A DNA stretch of 64,000 bases, taken from contig OX465580.1 in assembly GCA_950022655.1 (NCBI GenBank), positions 98,784,797 to 98,848,796 on the forward strand, read 5' to 3'. Positions 47,063 to 59,609 of the stretch are shown here, one piece after another. Numbering within the stretch: position 1 is the first letter of the stretch; each line of letters opens with the position of its first letter. A program made the translations under genes and the position numbers. The DNA is from Alentia gelatinosa (taxonomy: Eukaryota; Annelida; Polychaeta; Phyllodocida; Polynoidae). The notes below the pieces were generated by a model that saw nothing but the letters and a program-made list of their open reading frames with translations, was not told the DNA's origin and ran no database searches.

Positions 47063-47934
47063 GATAGTCCTTTGAACCATGTAGCCAATCAGAAACGACT
47101 TCCGGTGATCTAGGGTCACTTCCGTAAACACGGAGCGTGGCTTCGTCTGCACGAACCTTGACTTTGTTTGGCGAAAGTTCTGGGACATTCAGGGTCTATA
47201 AGGGGCTAGTTACGAGTACACCTATGACCAATTCATGTTGAAATTGTATAATCGTGCTGCATATCGTCATGTATATATATCGTATTAGGACCTAGTCATT
47301 CAACGCACACTTTGTCAGTGTCAGTATTGGAAAAGGAGCGAGATAGAACACACTACTCAAGGACTATCTAGATCTTTATTATGAGTTATTGTACAATTCA
47401 GTCTTGTTCGTAAATTACTGCAGTGCTGTTAATGTACACTCTACATTAATACGTCAATACAAGTGGATCGTTAAGCAGGACTTCTGTATTCTGAGACATA
47501 GATAAGTTACAGGTCATACAGTCAGTTTCATCTCATCGGTCTCACCACTGCTCGTGGAATTGTAAAACTTATTAACACAAAATTGGAAGAGGCCGACCTT
47601 TGCCCCCTCAAGTCGTAGTCAACTATCGGTAAGTACCAGGTTGGTTGGATATACACATACGTTACTAGTGCAATATATTTATACACGTTTCTATAATATT
47701 CATCTCATTTATTCAACTCGAAGTAATCCGAGAAGACTTGTCAAGTCTTGTGTTACTTCGAAGGTAATAATTATAGATGGCGGAGTCGCGTTTTATAAAG
47801 GAAGAGATGCACATCTTGAGTCTACTATAGTAGGGCCTACATTGATATAGTGAAGAGAGTGGTAGGTTTTACAGCAAATATTGTTTTTGACCTTTTCTTA
47901 GAAGACTAACATTTCCAGTTACAGTTCCGAAATC
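47063..47934. promoter_or_regulatory. Divergent DEPDC7/TCP11L1 promoter region
   Basis: 872 bp separate the two start codons, which face away from each other. Close to the DEPDC7 side are a CCAAT box (47084-47088), an ETS-type ACTTCCGG (47098-47105) and a second ACTTCCG (about 47118). GCCGCCATGAT spans the DEPDC7 ATG and resembles a YY1 site. On the TCP11L1 side GATGGCGGAG lies near 47776. No clear TATA box is seen. Motif calls are by eye; transcription starts are unknown, and an untranslated TCP11L1 exon may lie here. Confidence 0.5.
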
Positions 47935-50900
47935 ATGGACTCGGATAAAATACAAGGAGAAGGAGATCAATCGGCAGCTGAAATGAACCCCTCTTCAGTT
48001 CAGGAAGGAGCCAGTGGTGACCAGCCGCCATCGCCAAGGGACGCAGCCACATCTAGTAAACGACCCTGCCCTGAGGGCCCACAAGCTGCCTCTAGCTCCA
48101 ACTCTTTTACCGCATTTATGGTACCCCGTAAGTTGAATTCAATAATTGTCACTTGATCTGGTCTCAAGACAACCAGTCCAAGAGGCTCTGACTGTCTAGC
48201 GTTGCAGACAGTCAAAAAGCCCTCATAGAGCCCTAGCCTCATAGAGCCCTAGCCTAACAAGATAGACAGATTGGTTCAGTTCAGCTCAGCAGTAATTTAA
48301 CATATATATAAAGGTCGAATCTTTACTATTTTGTAGTAGACAGTTTCCTGAGACAGAATACAGCAAAATTACCAGGAAAAGTATTGTAACTCAACTGTAT
48401 CTGTTACTCTGACGACCTATTGGTCACTTGTTCTGTTTAATAAAATTAGCGTACCGAAACTCAAATCTTGGCCACTGGAGCCCACTGAAAACAGGGTGAC
48501 TTCACCCTAGAGGAAAACTCCAGTATAAATAAAAGACTTAAAAAAAATAATTAAAAAAAATGGATGTGACTTCCCACCTTTGCACTAGTTCTAAATAATA
48601 GAACAGACAGTGTTTGTAAAACCATGTCAGTGAAATGCAAGTCAGGGCATTGTGGGTAACCTTGTTGACAAGTCATCTTTGAAATCTAGTTGGTTTATGA
48701 TGTGAGTTTATGAGGGAACAATACCTTAAGGAGGAGTCTGCAAAGTTCAGAGATAGTATCAATCCAAAAGATGCCTTGCTATAATGCTGCTCTATCATGC
48801 CGCTGGAAAATGTTGGTCTGTAAATAGCCTGGGAACAATTGCCTGCAGTCAGTGTAGTTTGTCTAGTTAGAAGTAACAAGACTGCAGCCATGCCAGCTCG
48901 CTCATTTCAGACATGCCAGTAATGACCGATTGCAGACGGCGATGAACTAAATTGGGCCTGTGGACAAATCCACGGGAATAGTCAAGTACAATTCGATCGT
49001 TGTTGCTCATATGTTTTACCGTCTTAATTGAACGAATAGTAGCTGATTCTGTGATTTTCAGTAAAACATCAAATTTTACCAAATAATTCTTTGATTCAGC
49101 ATCGCCACCAAAGTTCGTCTCCATTGAGGAAATCATGAAAGCTGCTCATGGAGTCAGTAATATGGTGTTAGCTCATGAAATCGCCGTCGATAACGAATTT
49201 TCAATAGAAAAAGTAGAGCCTCCTGAGAACAGGTAAATACAAAAAGCAAATTCCATACATAAAACAGATTTATAGATATATAGGGTGTTCACGTGATTAG
49301 TAATCTACATTCATTAGAGGTTTTGCAATAAGGTAATATTTCACAAAATGCTTGCATTATTAAATGTCGTATCTTAATTCAAATACAGTTAGAAATTGTC
49401 TAGGTAAAGTAATTCATAGATTCTATGGTATTTGAAACCGAGAGAAATGACTAGCCTCAATTTGCCTATTACAGTATGAGCTAACTGATACCTAATTCAC
49501 CTCTGATAAATCCTTTTCAAGACCTTTGATACATAAAATGCTTATATCACAACAACCTTCTACCATATTCTCATTATCTAGCAGTTTCTCAAGTGAGATT
49601 TGTTCATTTTGCAGTCTCGAGAAACGTGTCAAGGAGGTGATGCACAAAGCATTTTGGGACGTATTAGATGAGAAGCTCAATGAAGACCCACCAGATTACA
49701 CCCATGCGTTAACCCTACTCCAAGAAGTCAAATCAGTATGTAAATAAGGCACTGCATTGTAACTTAAAGGACGAATGACATCAACCCATATACATATATG
49801 TAGATCATATTGTTACAATTGAGGAAAAAGTGTTTACTTCTTTTTTGTCTCGGGACATTGTCCGCCAGATTAATGAACCTAAATACTATAAAATCATGAT
49901 AAATGTATTTACTAAGACGGCTCAATCATATCACCTTCCAGGCCCTGCTGGAGCTACTACTTCCCCAACACGTGAAAGTCAAGAGCCACATCATGGAAGT
50001 GCTGGACATGGACCTCATCAAGCAGAAGGCCGAGAATGACGCCCTGGAGATGAAGTACTACGCCGGCTTTGTCATAGGACTGATGGCCAAACTGTGTGCC
50101 CCAGCCAGAGACGAGCAAGTCGCTAAGTTAAGGAACGTCCAAGGCATTGTACCTCTCTTCAGGTAGGACTATTTTATGTTCCACATGGGTAGCAAGGCTA
50201 ATTTATTCTGGTGATGGATGATTTATGATATCACTTGTAAATTCTGGATGTGATGTAGTCACTAAGTCTTCTCTGAAAGAAGAGTAGTTATTGATATCAG
50301 TTTATTATTCCTTAGTTATACGTCTCCAAAACATCATCTTTGTGTCTGTATTAAAAATATACGTGATTTTTTTCAAATACGATATTTACCTTACTGCCGG
50401 TGATTAATTTACCGAAAGAAGCCTAACTCTAAAATTTAATCTTTTTATATTTGTTCTTAACAGAGAAATAATGGACCTAATAGAAGTAATGAAAATGGAT
50501 ATGGCTAATTACACCATTCAACAAATACGTCCGTTTATTCAACAACAATCTGTTGAATATGAAAAGAAAAAGTTCTTGGAGTTCCTTAAAACGCAAGCGG
50601 GTAAGTTAACTCTCTGCTAGCCTGTTTTAACTGTTCAACTTCCTCCAGATTTTAATTGAGGCTTGAATCATCGTGGAATAATTTATTAGGAATTTCTAAA
50701 TAAAGTGGCATCATTGAAAGAAATGTCAGACCATAGTCGAGACGAGTAGTTATTGGAGTAAGACATGTATACAGTGGAATTACGGCTAACGGACTCTTCT
50801 TATAAGCGGTCACCTAGTGTTAACGGAGATTTTTGCTCGGAACGGTTCCCTCTATTAGATGTTTATTTTAACTCCCTGTAATTGGTCACTTTGGCCTGGA

Positions 50901-53900
50901 CTGTCCATTTACGTGCGGTTCTTAGAAGGAAACTCATGAGATTAAAATAACTTGGTCTTTACTCCTCCAAGTTTGACCACAGAGTAATTCATTCAGCTTC
51001 ACTTCCTGAATTACGTAGCGGTCAAAGAAGTTGGAGTGCGGACCAAGTTATTTTCATCGAGTATGTTTCTTATTTTATCTCACATTATAACATTATTAAT
51101 TGATAAAATAAATTACCCAATTAGCCATTGAGTATTGGGTACCCTACCTTCACGGCCGTGGAGTATGAGTTCTTAATTTTAAGCCTATGGGAAAAATACC
51201 GGGGTGAGATAATACTGGATATACATTACACTGATTTTTACTAGTAGTAGTTTTTAATGCCCGGATGCATATAGTACGGTATCATTCATAGATAATATAT
51301 AACCAACAGACGATTAAAGTTGTCAATTCCTGGTTGAATATCTCGGGATTATCTGTACTTGAAACAGTATCGACATAAGACATTGGACATATTGAAAATA
51401 GGGACCCCTGGTTTGAATTGAATGATCTAACCTGTGCAAGTCTGTAATATAAACTTGTGTTTTGGAAATAGAAAATACAAAACCAATATACAGTCAATTT
51501 TCTGTTGATTAGTCCCTGTTTATTGGTGTATATGTACATGAAACATTTATCTGCATCCAATAGAAAATAATGTTGACGGGCTACAATTCACACGAGACTG
51601 GCTGGCGAGGAACGCTGACAAGCTGGAGTTTCCCGATAGTCCACGAGAGGGCGCTACGTCCAAGGAGCCAGAAGCGACACCAGCGATCGTCATAAACACT
51701 GCTTACATGGAACTGCTCGACTGGGACGAGCGAAGAACCATCCCAGAGGTAAGATAATGCCAGATTTCAGTATATATTAAAGAGATCTTTAGTTGATAAC
51801 AGAGACCCTGGTGCTAGAGAATAAAACTAGACAAAATTATTCTAAAAATATTTGTTAAAAGTATCATGCATTTCAATGCAGTAGGATTTATTTATCTCCT
51901 CTATAGCATAGGAACCCTGCCACGGTAAGTTGATCATAAATTGTCATTATTATGAATGGGGAATATAACTTTTTCTACGCGGATGGAAGCACATGACAGC
52001 ACCATGACATATTGGCTGGCCTGGCGATGATATATACATGTATCTTTATCTGTGAAAACCAAGACAATCATCAACTAGACCGCACCTACTCGGTATTACA
52101 GCATTCTACTTTGTCCCAGCATTTGCATCTAGCACAAAAACGACATTCATTAGATCATACGCACCGTCCATATTTTATGTTTAAAAGCAGTCAATCGCAT
52201 AGATTTGAGGCTAGACTGAGCAGTGTCTGACTGAGGGATAACTTAACTAGTCTGCACCGCGATGCGGCGCTGTCCGATAACACATGTATTGTTAAAGTTG
52301 CCCGTTCTTATATTGGTTCATTTTAGGAGCCTGCTAGAGGTAAATTTGAAGACAAATCATTGGGATCGATATATTTATATAGAACGACTTGACCATGCTG
52401 TACATGCTACAAAACGAGATGGAGAATCGTTGTTTATTATGGAATGAGGCCCCAGGCCGAGATCCGTAGATAACATCAATTCCCATCGAGTCGTCAGGTC
52501 ATTATATATTTATTACATACCCAGAATTAATCAAACTTCAGTATACAATTTAAACTGCATAGGGAGCAGCAGTATGTAATTATCAAATATACTGCATGGG
52601 TATATAATAGAGTGTAGTGTATCATATAATTCATTGCGTATGTCCCTCTTAGGGCGAGTTGCAGAGTTCCGCTTTAATAATATTTGACTGTGATTGGTTG
52701 CAGACACTGGTGATGGACGCTGGGCGGCTGGCGGACTGTAAGGACCAGATCACGCGGCTCACCGTTATCTCGTCCGTCCTGCTCGTCACATACAACACGG
52801 TGGGCGCGCCCATCGCCGGTGTGCGCGACCTCAAAGAGAAACTCAAAGACCACATCAGTATCATCGTCGCCGATACGCCCGTCAGGTGAGCGCCTCGCTA
52901 ATTAGAGACAATTTACCTTGAAAATTAAAAACTATTTAATGTTCACAGAAATATGATATGATGATCTCCAAGTTTTTTGTAAAACTCATTTATGAATTAA
53001 GAAATTATCTAGAAATTGTTATTATAACAATATTATAAAAAAAATATTTTAATGTTATAAAAGAATATATATAGAAATTCTAAAAAGTTGGATTTCACAT
53101 TTTCTTCAGACTTTCACAGAATATAACAAATGTGTACTATTGTATATTCAAATATTAAAAACTATAGGTCCTTGTTTTTTGAAGGAATGAAAAACCATAT
53201 TGTTCAGTTCATTTGTTATATAAGTCACTCAAATGTACATTGGTCTAATTTACGTATTTGGTTTTGACAAACTGGACGGAACTTTATAATTTTGCTAATT
53301 TGGGATTTAGTTACAAAGAACCAGTTTGAATGGATAATTGTCAATATTTTTAAATCATCAGGTGGCGTCACTGGGAATTGTACATACCTTATTACATGGT
53401 GAACCCACCTAGCAATGATACAAAGAGAGCGAGAATCCCTAACTGATCTATTTACACACATCCCCAGTTCTGGGCGCATTTTGCTGACATTCCTGACAGT
53501 GTCCTGTCCTTTTTCCATGTAAAATTAACTTTTGATTATGTTTTTCTAACCATAACCAACATCCCTTTTGTGTTGACAGTGAGTTGTCATCAGTGATGGA
53601 TAACGTGGCAGACCAGGTGATCCAGGAGGTAGCGGCTTCCCTGCTCCAGCACGGATTCCCAGCCCTGGACGACACGAAGAGGTCCCTGCTCCGGAGTCAG
53701 ATCAAGGCCCTAACTGACGACAACAACCCAGTGTACAACATCATCCGTGAGTATTGAATTGTGACCACCCACAGCAAAGCCGTTACCCACCAAAATGAAA
53801 GTAATCCTTCTATTTGAACATTGTAGATTCGCTACATATTCACGACCAGTTATTGAATGTTTTGAAAAAATATGAAAATAAATGCGGTATCATTGTTTCC

Positions 53901-54653
53901 AAGGGACGAACTTGAGTGGTATCGGTATCCGTTATATTTTTTTCGTAATTAGTTTTAAGAGGACCCTTCTGACCTGAGGTTGAACAAGGAGAGCTTAAAT
54001 AGAAAAAACGTGAGGTATTCACGAAGACGGCTGAGACAATATTTTGTCTGTAGAAATAGAAAAATAACACTTACAGTTTTAAATACAACAAGATCAATCT
54101 TTGGTGATTCTCTCAGTGGGATTTGGTCTTATGTCGAGGTTTATGTCATGGAATATTAATGGAACCACAACCATTAGTAGAGGAGACAATGAAGGTACTA
54201 TAATTCAACATACATTCTGTGGGTATCTTTATTGGGTTACTTTTGCGAAGTGCAATTTTTCTCCTTTTATAACTAGTTTCATAATACCTAATAAAGGGAC
54301 AGACCGTCAACACCTCGGCAGCTCTTACCGTAAAATACTTCACTCATGATGCCCTTTTTATACACAATATTAAGTAATAAATTCTTTTCTATGGTTACTC
54401 CTGATAAAGAATTAACCGCTATAACTCTTCTCATCCGGCAGGTAAACGTATCCACTCCCTCGTCTACCAACTCATCTCATCTGCACAACCAGAGAGGGTC
54501 CAATTACCACCAGGTGTCAGTGCGGTGTCGGCAGAGTTGAATCGGGTATGTGGTCAGTTGCTGCGTCTCATCACACATAACCGGGCTGTGTTCGGGGGTC
54601 ACTACGCCGACCTCATATCGGGCATACTACACCGCGCAGAGCAGGTGGACTGA
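47935..54653 (+). CDS. TCP11L1: T-complex protein 11-like protein 1 (TCP11L1)
   Basis: Nine exons: 47935-48127, 49100-49232, 49615-49735, 49942-50162, 50464-50600, 51564-51748, 52704-52885, 53580-53746 and 54442-54653. All have GT..AG borders and continuous phases and encode 516 aa ending in TGA; human TCP11L1 is about 509. After a disordered, acidic and Ser/Pro-rich N-terminus (residues 1-65), the Tcp11 domain fills the rest. Landmarks are [88 protein letters not shown] and a C-terminal [12 protein letters not shown]. The family is mainly alpha-helical. TCP11 itself acts in sperm motility signalling, while the role of TCP11L1 is poorly defined. Exon 1 starts at the first ATG after stops. Neighbouring DEPDC7 is divergent. 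Confidence 0.94.
50770..50930. repeat. Degenerate pogo-type MITE
   Basis: TACAGTGGAATTACGGCTAACGGAC, TATAAGCGGTCACC and TGCTCGGAACGG parallel the order of motifs in the 39.4-kb element. The right end is decayed. It lies in TCP11L1 intron 5. Confidence 0.4.
50942..51065. repeat. Foldback element
   Basis: AAATAACTTGGTCTTTACTCC (about 50945) and TTGACC return inverted as GGTCAAAGAAGTTGGAGTGCGGACC then AAGTTATTTT (about 51018-51053). The loop contains a second hairpin, TTCAGCTTCACTTCCTGAA. It lies in TCP11L1 intron 5. Confidence 0.75.
52005..52265. repeat. Interspersed repeat, copy 2 (partner at 21.06 kb)
   Basis: GTATCTTTATCTGTGAAAACC, GACAATCATCAACTAGACCG, TTACAGCATTCTACTTTGTCCCAGCAT align with the 21.1-kb copy in order. 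It lies in TCP11L1 intron 6. Confidence 0.55.
52381..52501. repeat. Foldback block related to 29.6 and 32.4 kb
   Basis: GACTTGACCATGCTGTACATG, AAAACGAGATGG and the distal CATCGAGTCGTCAGGTC are diverged forms of the palindromic block in the DEPDC7 intronic repeats. Arms are more mutated, suggesting an older copy. Confidence 0.5.
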
Positions 54654-56740
54654 GCTGCTCCCAGCTCTGAGTGAAAAGACACATACCCCAAACTGAGGAT
54701 ACCCCAAATCATGGATATCCCACATTTCAAGATTTTCATTTATCGTTTATCAAAATTGCGAAATGTTTACAAATCGGCAGCACCCGATCATGCCCGACTG
54801 GATCCGGCCGAACGCCATCAGCCAGGCCACTGAGAGGACAACGACAGACCGCTCAAAGGTGCTCTGAGGCCGCCGAAATGTGCCGACTTTTTTATTTTTC
54901 GGAAAGCGAGTGCGCCTCCTTAACTTATATACAGACATCCCTCAGCTCTGTGCATGTCATACTAGCAGTCTCGAAATTCACCCGACAATTTTTACTCTAG
55001 ATTTTGTGGTACAGATTTTATTTCCGACTGTCTTTTTCCTTGACTTACATGAGGAGTGATAGCTGTGATTCGAATTGGATCATGCAGTTATTTCCACCCT
55101 GGATATATGTATATATATATTTATATATGTTTCAACATGTCTGTGTACTCAGTTGCCTCGGGCCGCATGGAACACCGGTTGGATCACGGGTGTATTTGAT
55201 CTCCCACTCGTATGTGATGATACAAACTGATAAAGGTCTCCATTTTGACCAGATAGCGTTGGGTGCCTGCGCGCATGTAAACCACGCGGTATTGAATGGA
55301 CCTTCTTTTAAACTAATCAGAGTAGGAAATAATACACCATATGTAAAAAGAGAGTAACACACAAAATCTACACCACACGTTTGTCGACCTGTTATTATTG
55401 TTCACACTACGGATAGGAAATCCGAGGTATAGAATCCTGACCGTCATTGAATTGTTTCTATATTTTGGAATGCATTCTGTGGGAAGCCCACAGGACTGAT
55501 TCATGAAACAGCCCCAACATCGGGGAATTCATATCAGATGCATGGATTATTTGTATATTGTATAGAGGGCGAGGACTACTACGACCGAATAGTATTCAGT
55601 GTCCCCTTGCTTATGTATTGCTTTACCTCCATACGCGTTATTGATTTGCTTTCATGATATTATCTTTGCCCATGATTGGTCGTGTTCTCACCACCTCAAG
55701 TCCATGAGTTTCTAATGACCATTGTAATATAAACTTTTTGAAAACCAAGTCTACTTATTTGATTAAGAGTGATACAACGAACATAATTTTCCACTGTTAA
55801 TGAACCGTAAAATAATGATAGGAAGGAAGGAGGTATTTGAAGGGAATACATCGGACTAATTCGGCTCCTGGGTACCCTTCTTCTGTATTTGAGCGAAACG
55901 CGAGTGCAATATTCAATGCCACTTCAAAGCTATATAGGATATACACCAAATTACAATCGCCTCCTTATCATTTTCTAAAGAAGAATAGTCAAGATCGGTT
56001 TTGAGGGAATATCTTGTCAAGTTAACTATATAGGATAAATCCAAATCCTACCTTCTACCTTAAAATGGCGGGAGTACCACTCTCATCTGGTGACCTTTCT
56101 TTCATTCCCAGGAATGATGAGAAGATAAGGTTTTTTGACCGCAAATTCCGGAGAGAAATGTATCAAAAGGCGCCGTTGTAAAGAGTCCTAATGGTGTGTA
56201 ATGATTTGCCTTAATTTATTCAACTCCCCGAAAGTAAAATGAAATTTAAGCAAGAGCTGTCTAAATTTCGTAAAGTAAAGCAGAACGTTGAGTAATTGAT
56301 AAAAGATTAGCAAAATATGAATGTCATTTCATCACCCATCCATACATCTTTCATTATATTGCACGTTTACATGTATTACGGTCCGCCAATGTAGTGCTTC
56401 ATAATTTGCTTCTAAATTTGTAGAAATTCTAATGTGATGAACAAACTATTCACTTGAAGAACTTTTCCAAGAAAGAAGTGAATAAAAACAAAATGTGTGC
56501 ATGCCAGCAGGTAGCCCTGAAAGTGCGGCATACACAATGAAACTGGATCTGTCTTCTTTGAACTGTTACAGCTGGTTTGCGAAAGACCCATTGTACATAA
56601 AATAGAAACACCGTGGCCCTTCACCCATAAGTTATTTAAATATGACAGTCTGACCGTGTCTACACGTATACTAAGTGAAATTTTTAAGTAATGTTTGAAG
56701 AGTGCCATTGCAGAAAGCAGTTATTGAATTATAAGAATAT
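54654..56740. other. TCP11L1 downstream region, no further gene seen
   Basis: Presumably includes the TCP11L1 3' UTR, but no clear AATAAA was located in the first few hundred bases. Short ORFs resemble nothing known. Confidence 0.4.
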
Positions 56741-56745
56741 GAATC

Positions 56746-58466
56746 TTTATCCTACCCCTAATAAAAAACGCCATAGGCTTAACATGGGATTTGTTTATTT
56801 CTCAGGCGTGACATAAAGTGTTGTTTATGCCACTACTTTCTGATACTGAAAAAATATGGAAACGGGGTAGGATAAAATCTAGACGCCACTCGTTTGAGTT
56901 TGAGCTCATTTATGCCACTCATTTTGTTGGCTCCATAATGTCACTCGTCTTGGACTCGTGAAATTATGGAGCCAACAAAATGTGTGGCATAAATAAACTC
57001 AGACTCGAACTCGTGACGTCTCTTGATATTATCTGTATATAAACGTATATAAAGGAGTTACACGACTAAGACTTGTATCGTTGTGACCTAGTCCTTCCCG
57101 AGTTTGGTAGTATCGGCAAAACAATATCTGAACACATTTTCGGGTTTGACTTAGTTTTTCAATCAAATATATGTTTGTGATAGACCTACCTTGTTATTTT
57201 TGCACTTTCTGGATGAGGCTTATGCGATTTGTTAGGTTTTAAGAACTTGAAACAGATGACGTGTGTTGTATTGTTTGAACAATATCTACTCTCATTACAT
57301 ACAACTGATATATTTACTGAACATGTACATTGTACAAAGATAAAGGCATCATTATACTACATTCGTTAAAACTGTTCATAGCATCTTAAAACCCATCCTG
57401 ATCTCTCAGTTGTTTATGTGCGAAAGGAAACGTCTATTATAATTTATAGAATCGAAACGTCTCAAAGATTATCCTGGGCCATTACCATAGCATAGCATTT
57501 TTTTTTAAATATTTTTGATAATGATACACCTATATCGCATAAGTGACCGTCTAATATTAATTTACGGTTATCAGAATTCTCCATCCGGATAGAAAAAAAT
57601 CTAGATGAGCAGATCGCATGATAATTAGGTCAGTTTTACCTATCAAGAATTATTTTTGTTATTTGGAAAATATCAGCGAGTTTAAGGCCACTATAAAAGC
57701 ATTGGAAAAATAATGGTTAAATCACAATATTCACCAAAAGGATGTGTGATATATATTTGTTTTTGTCGTGTGCAAGGGAATAGATGACTATCTCATCTTG
57801 GGATAAGTTATATTCCTGTTTAGTTTTACAGGATAATTGTCGTTCTTTGTGATAACGAAAATGAGGATTAAATTGATCTTGACCTCAGTTTCTGCCATAT
57901 CAGAGCGACTTATATGTTCTTCTAATTCAGTGTCTTGTTCGCAAGAATCTAATTGAAGTATTTTCTTGATCGGATAGCATTATCTATTATATCGTGAGAA
58001 TACAAGAATTTCCTTAGAGTGAAAATAGTTTATGGAGAGACAATTTAATATGTCCTTATAAATCGGAAATTGATATAGTAATAGAGCCTATTGTTGAATA
58101 TGTAGCATTTATTTTTAAACCCAAATCAAATCAATCTGGAGAAAATGATAACTTTTGTGGAATGTTGATGTACTGTCGTACGATACTATGGAGAAACCAA
58201 ACAAGAGTTAGTTGTGTTGTTGTTTATCGCATGACGGCAAGTAATACGCAAGCTGGCCGGAGTGCGATGAACAATAACACGACTAACTCGAGTTTGGTTT
58301 AGAATTTATCCTACCACACCCATCTAAATTACTTCTACATTAACAAATGACGTCATTTGTCAAGTGTATCCCACTAGAGCAATATTTTTTCATTTTTCTG
58401 AACTCCAGACTGAATACAGTGACCCAATGTTAAGCCTATGGAGTTTTTTATTAGGGGTAGGATAAA
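56746..58466. mobile_element. 1.7-kb non-autonomous DNA element with 40-bp TIRs
   Basis: 56746-56785 (starting TTTATCCTACCCCTAATAA) is the reverse complement of 58427-58466 with one mismatch. Inside each end lies a foldback: 56865-57015 (arms TTGTTGGCTCCATAAT / ATTATGGAGCCAACAA) and 58190-58305 (AACCAAACAAGAGTTAGT / ACTAACTCGAGTTTGGTT). The motif GGGGTAGGATAAAAT recurs internally at 56864. No transposase ORF is present, so it needs an enzyme in trans. The superfamily is not assigned. Confidence 0.88.
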
Positions 58467-58701
58467 ATGTAGGAGATAGTGGGTCCATTGATACCTCTCT
58501 ATTGAGTTGTTGATGTGTCTCGTATATATACCTGCTATAATCCTCATTGGCCATTGTACTAGGGCAAAACCTTAATATATACTATTGTTTTTATATTCAA
58601 TGAAGCTCTAAATGCGATGATATTGAGTGTATTACTATGTAGTAGGATACATTTAATATTGAGAGTTTACTGTGCTGATGTTAATATATGGTTAAGAAAT
58701 T

Positions 58702-58717
58702 GGGGGGGGGGGGGGGC
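58702..58717. repeat. Poly-G run
   Basis: About 16 G after AAGAAATT. Confidence 0.9.
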
Positions 58718-59491
58718 AAAAGTAGAAAAAAATCACCCTGCCAACTGCCCTTTGAGTTTTAAAAATTCAGAACAGTTGTCTGTTGGAAGAATTTTGTAGA
58801 AAGGGGAGACTGATAGATATTTTAAGACAATATTCTTGAAATCTTAGGACAAGAATTTTATTTATTTTGCATAATATGGAATTTATTATTGTGAGAGACA
58901 AGAACTTCTCGGATTTGAATTAAAGTTTGAAATCCTTTTCTACAAGTACAGCCATCGTCTTTATCCTAAAATAATTGTCATTTAGTGAATAACAAAGAAC
59001 CATGGTGATACCATATGCAAGTTGCCTAATTCACCGTTGCATATTATAGACAAGACAGTAAATACACAGAGTGAATCTTTTCCCTTTCCCTGTATAGAAG
59101 TAATCCTTTCCTTACTTTAATGTCAATTATGTCTATTTATGAAAAAAATCACAATTCATTTGAATCCATTTCAAATATAAAGCTTGTTGTTACATATGGT
59201 ATTCAACCATGCTTAGGGCCATGCCTATAGTTGTATTGCAACAATCCTGGTAATAAATACATTGGCACAAAAATGTTTTTCTTTGTTTTTACTCCAAGAC
59301 ATTCTATTGTATTACAAGCAAATCCTTTGACACACAAAGTTGGACTGATGCCAGTGGTTAATACTGTACCATTCCAACGCATAGTACATCTCATAGATTA
59401 TCCCAGTTTACTTATTCAAGCAAATACAAGGGTTTACATATGGCACAGACTCGGGCACACCTGTGGGAGACCGCTTGGAAAGGGAATACAG

Positions 59492-59603
59492 TAAAATCCC
59501 CCTGAGGTACACCTCATGTAGGGTGGTTACCCAGCGTTTACAGGTAAAAAAAAATTGCTCGTATGGAGAGGGTATCTCCTTGACCGAGGTCATACTGTAT
59601 TTC
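59492..59603. repeat. Possible small pogo-type MITE
   Basis: TACAGTAAAATCCCCCTGAGGT on the left and GACCGAGGTCATACTGTA on the right give CAGTA ends flanked by TA, with partly complementary inner bases. The ends are short and imperfect. Confidence 0.4.
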
Positions 59604-59609
59604 TATATT

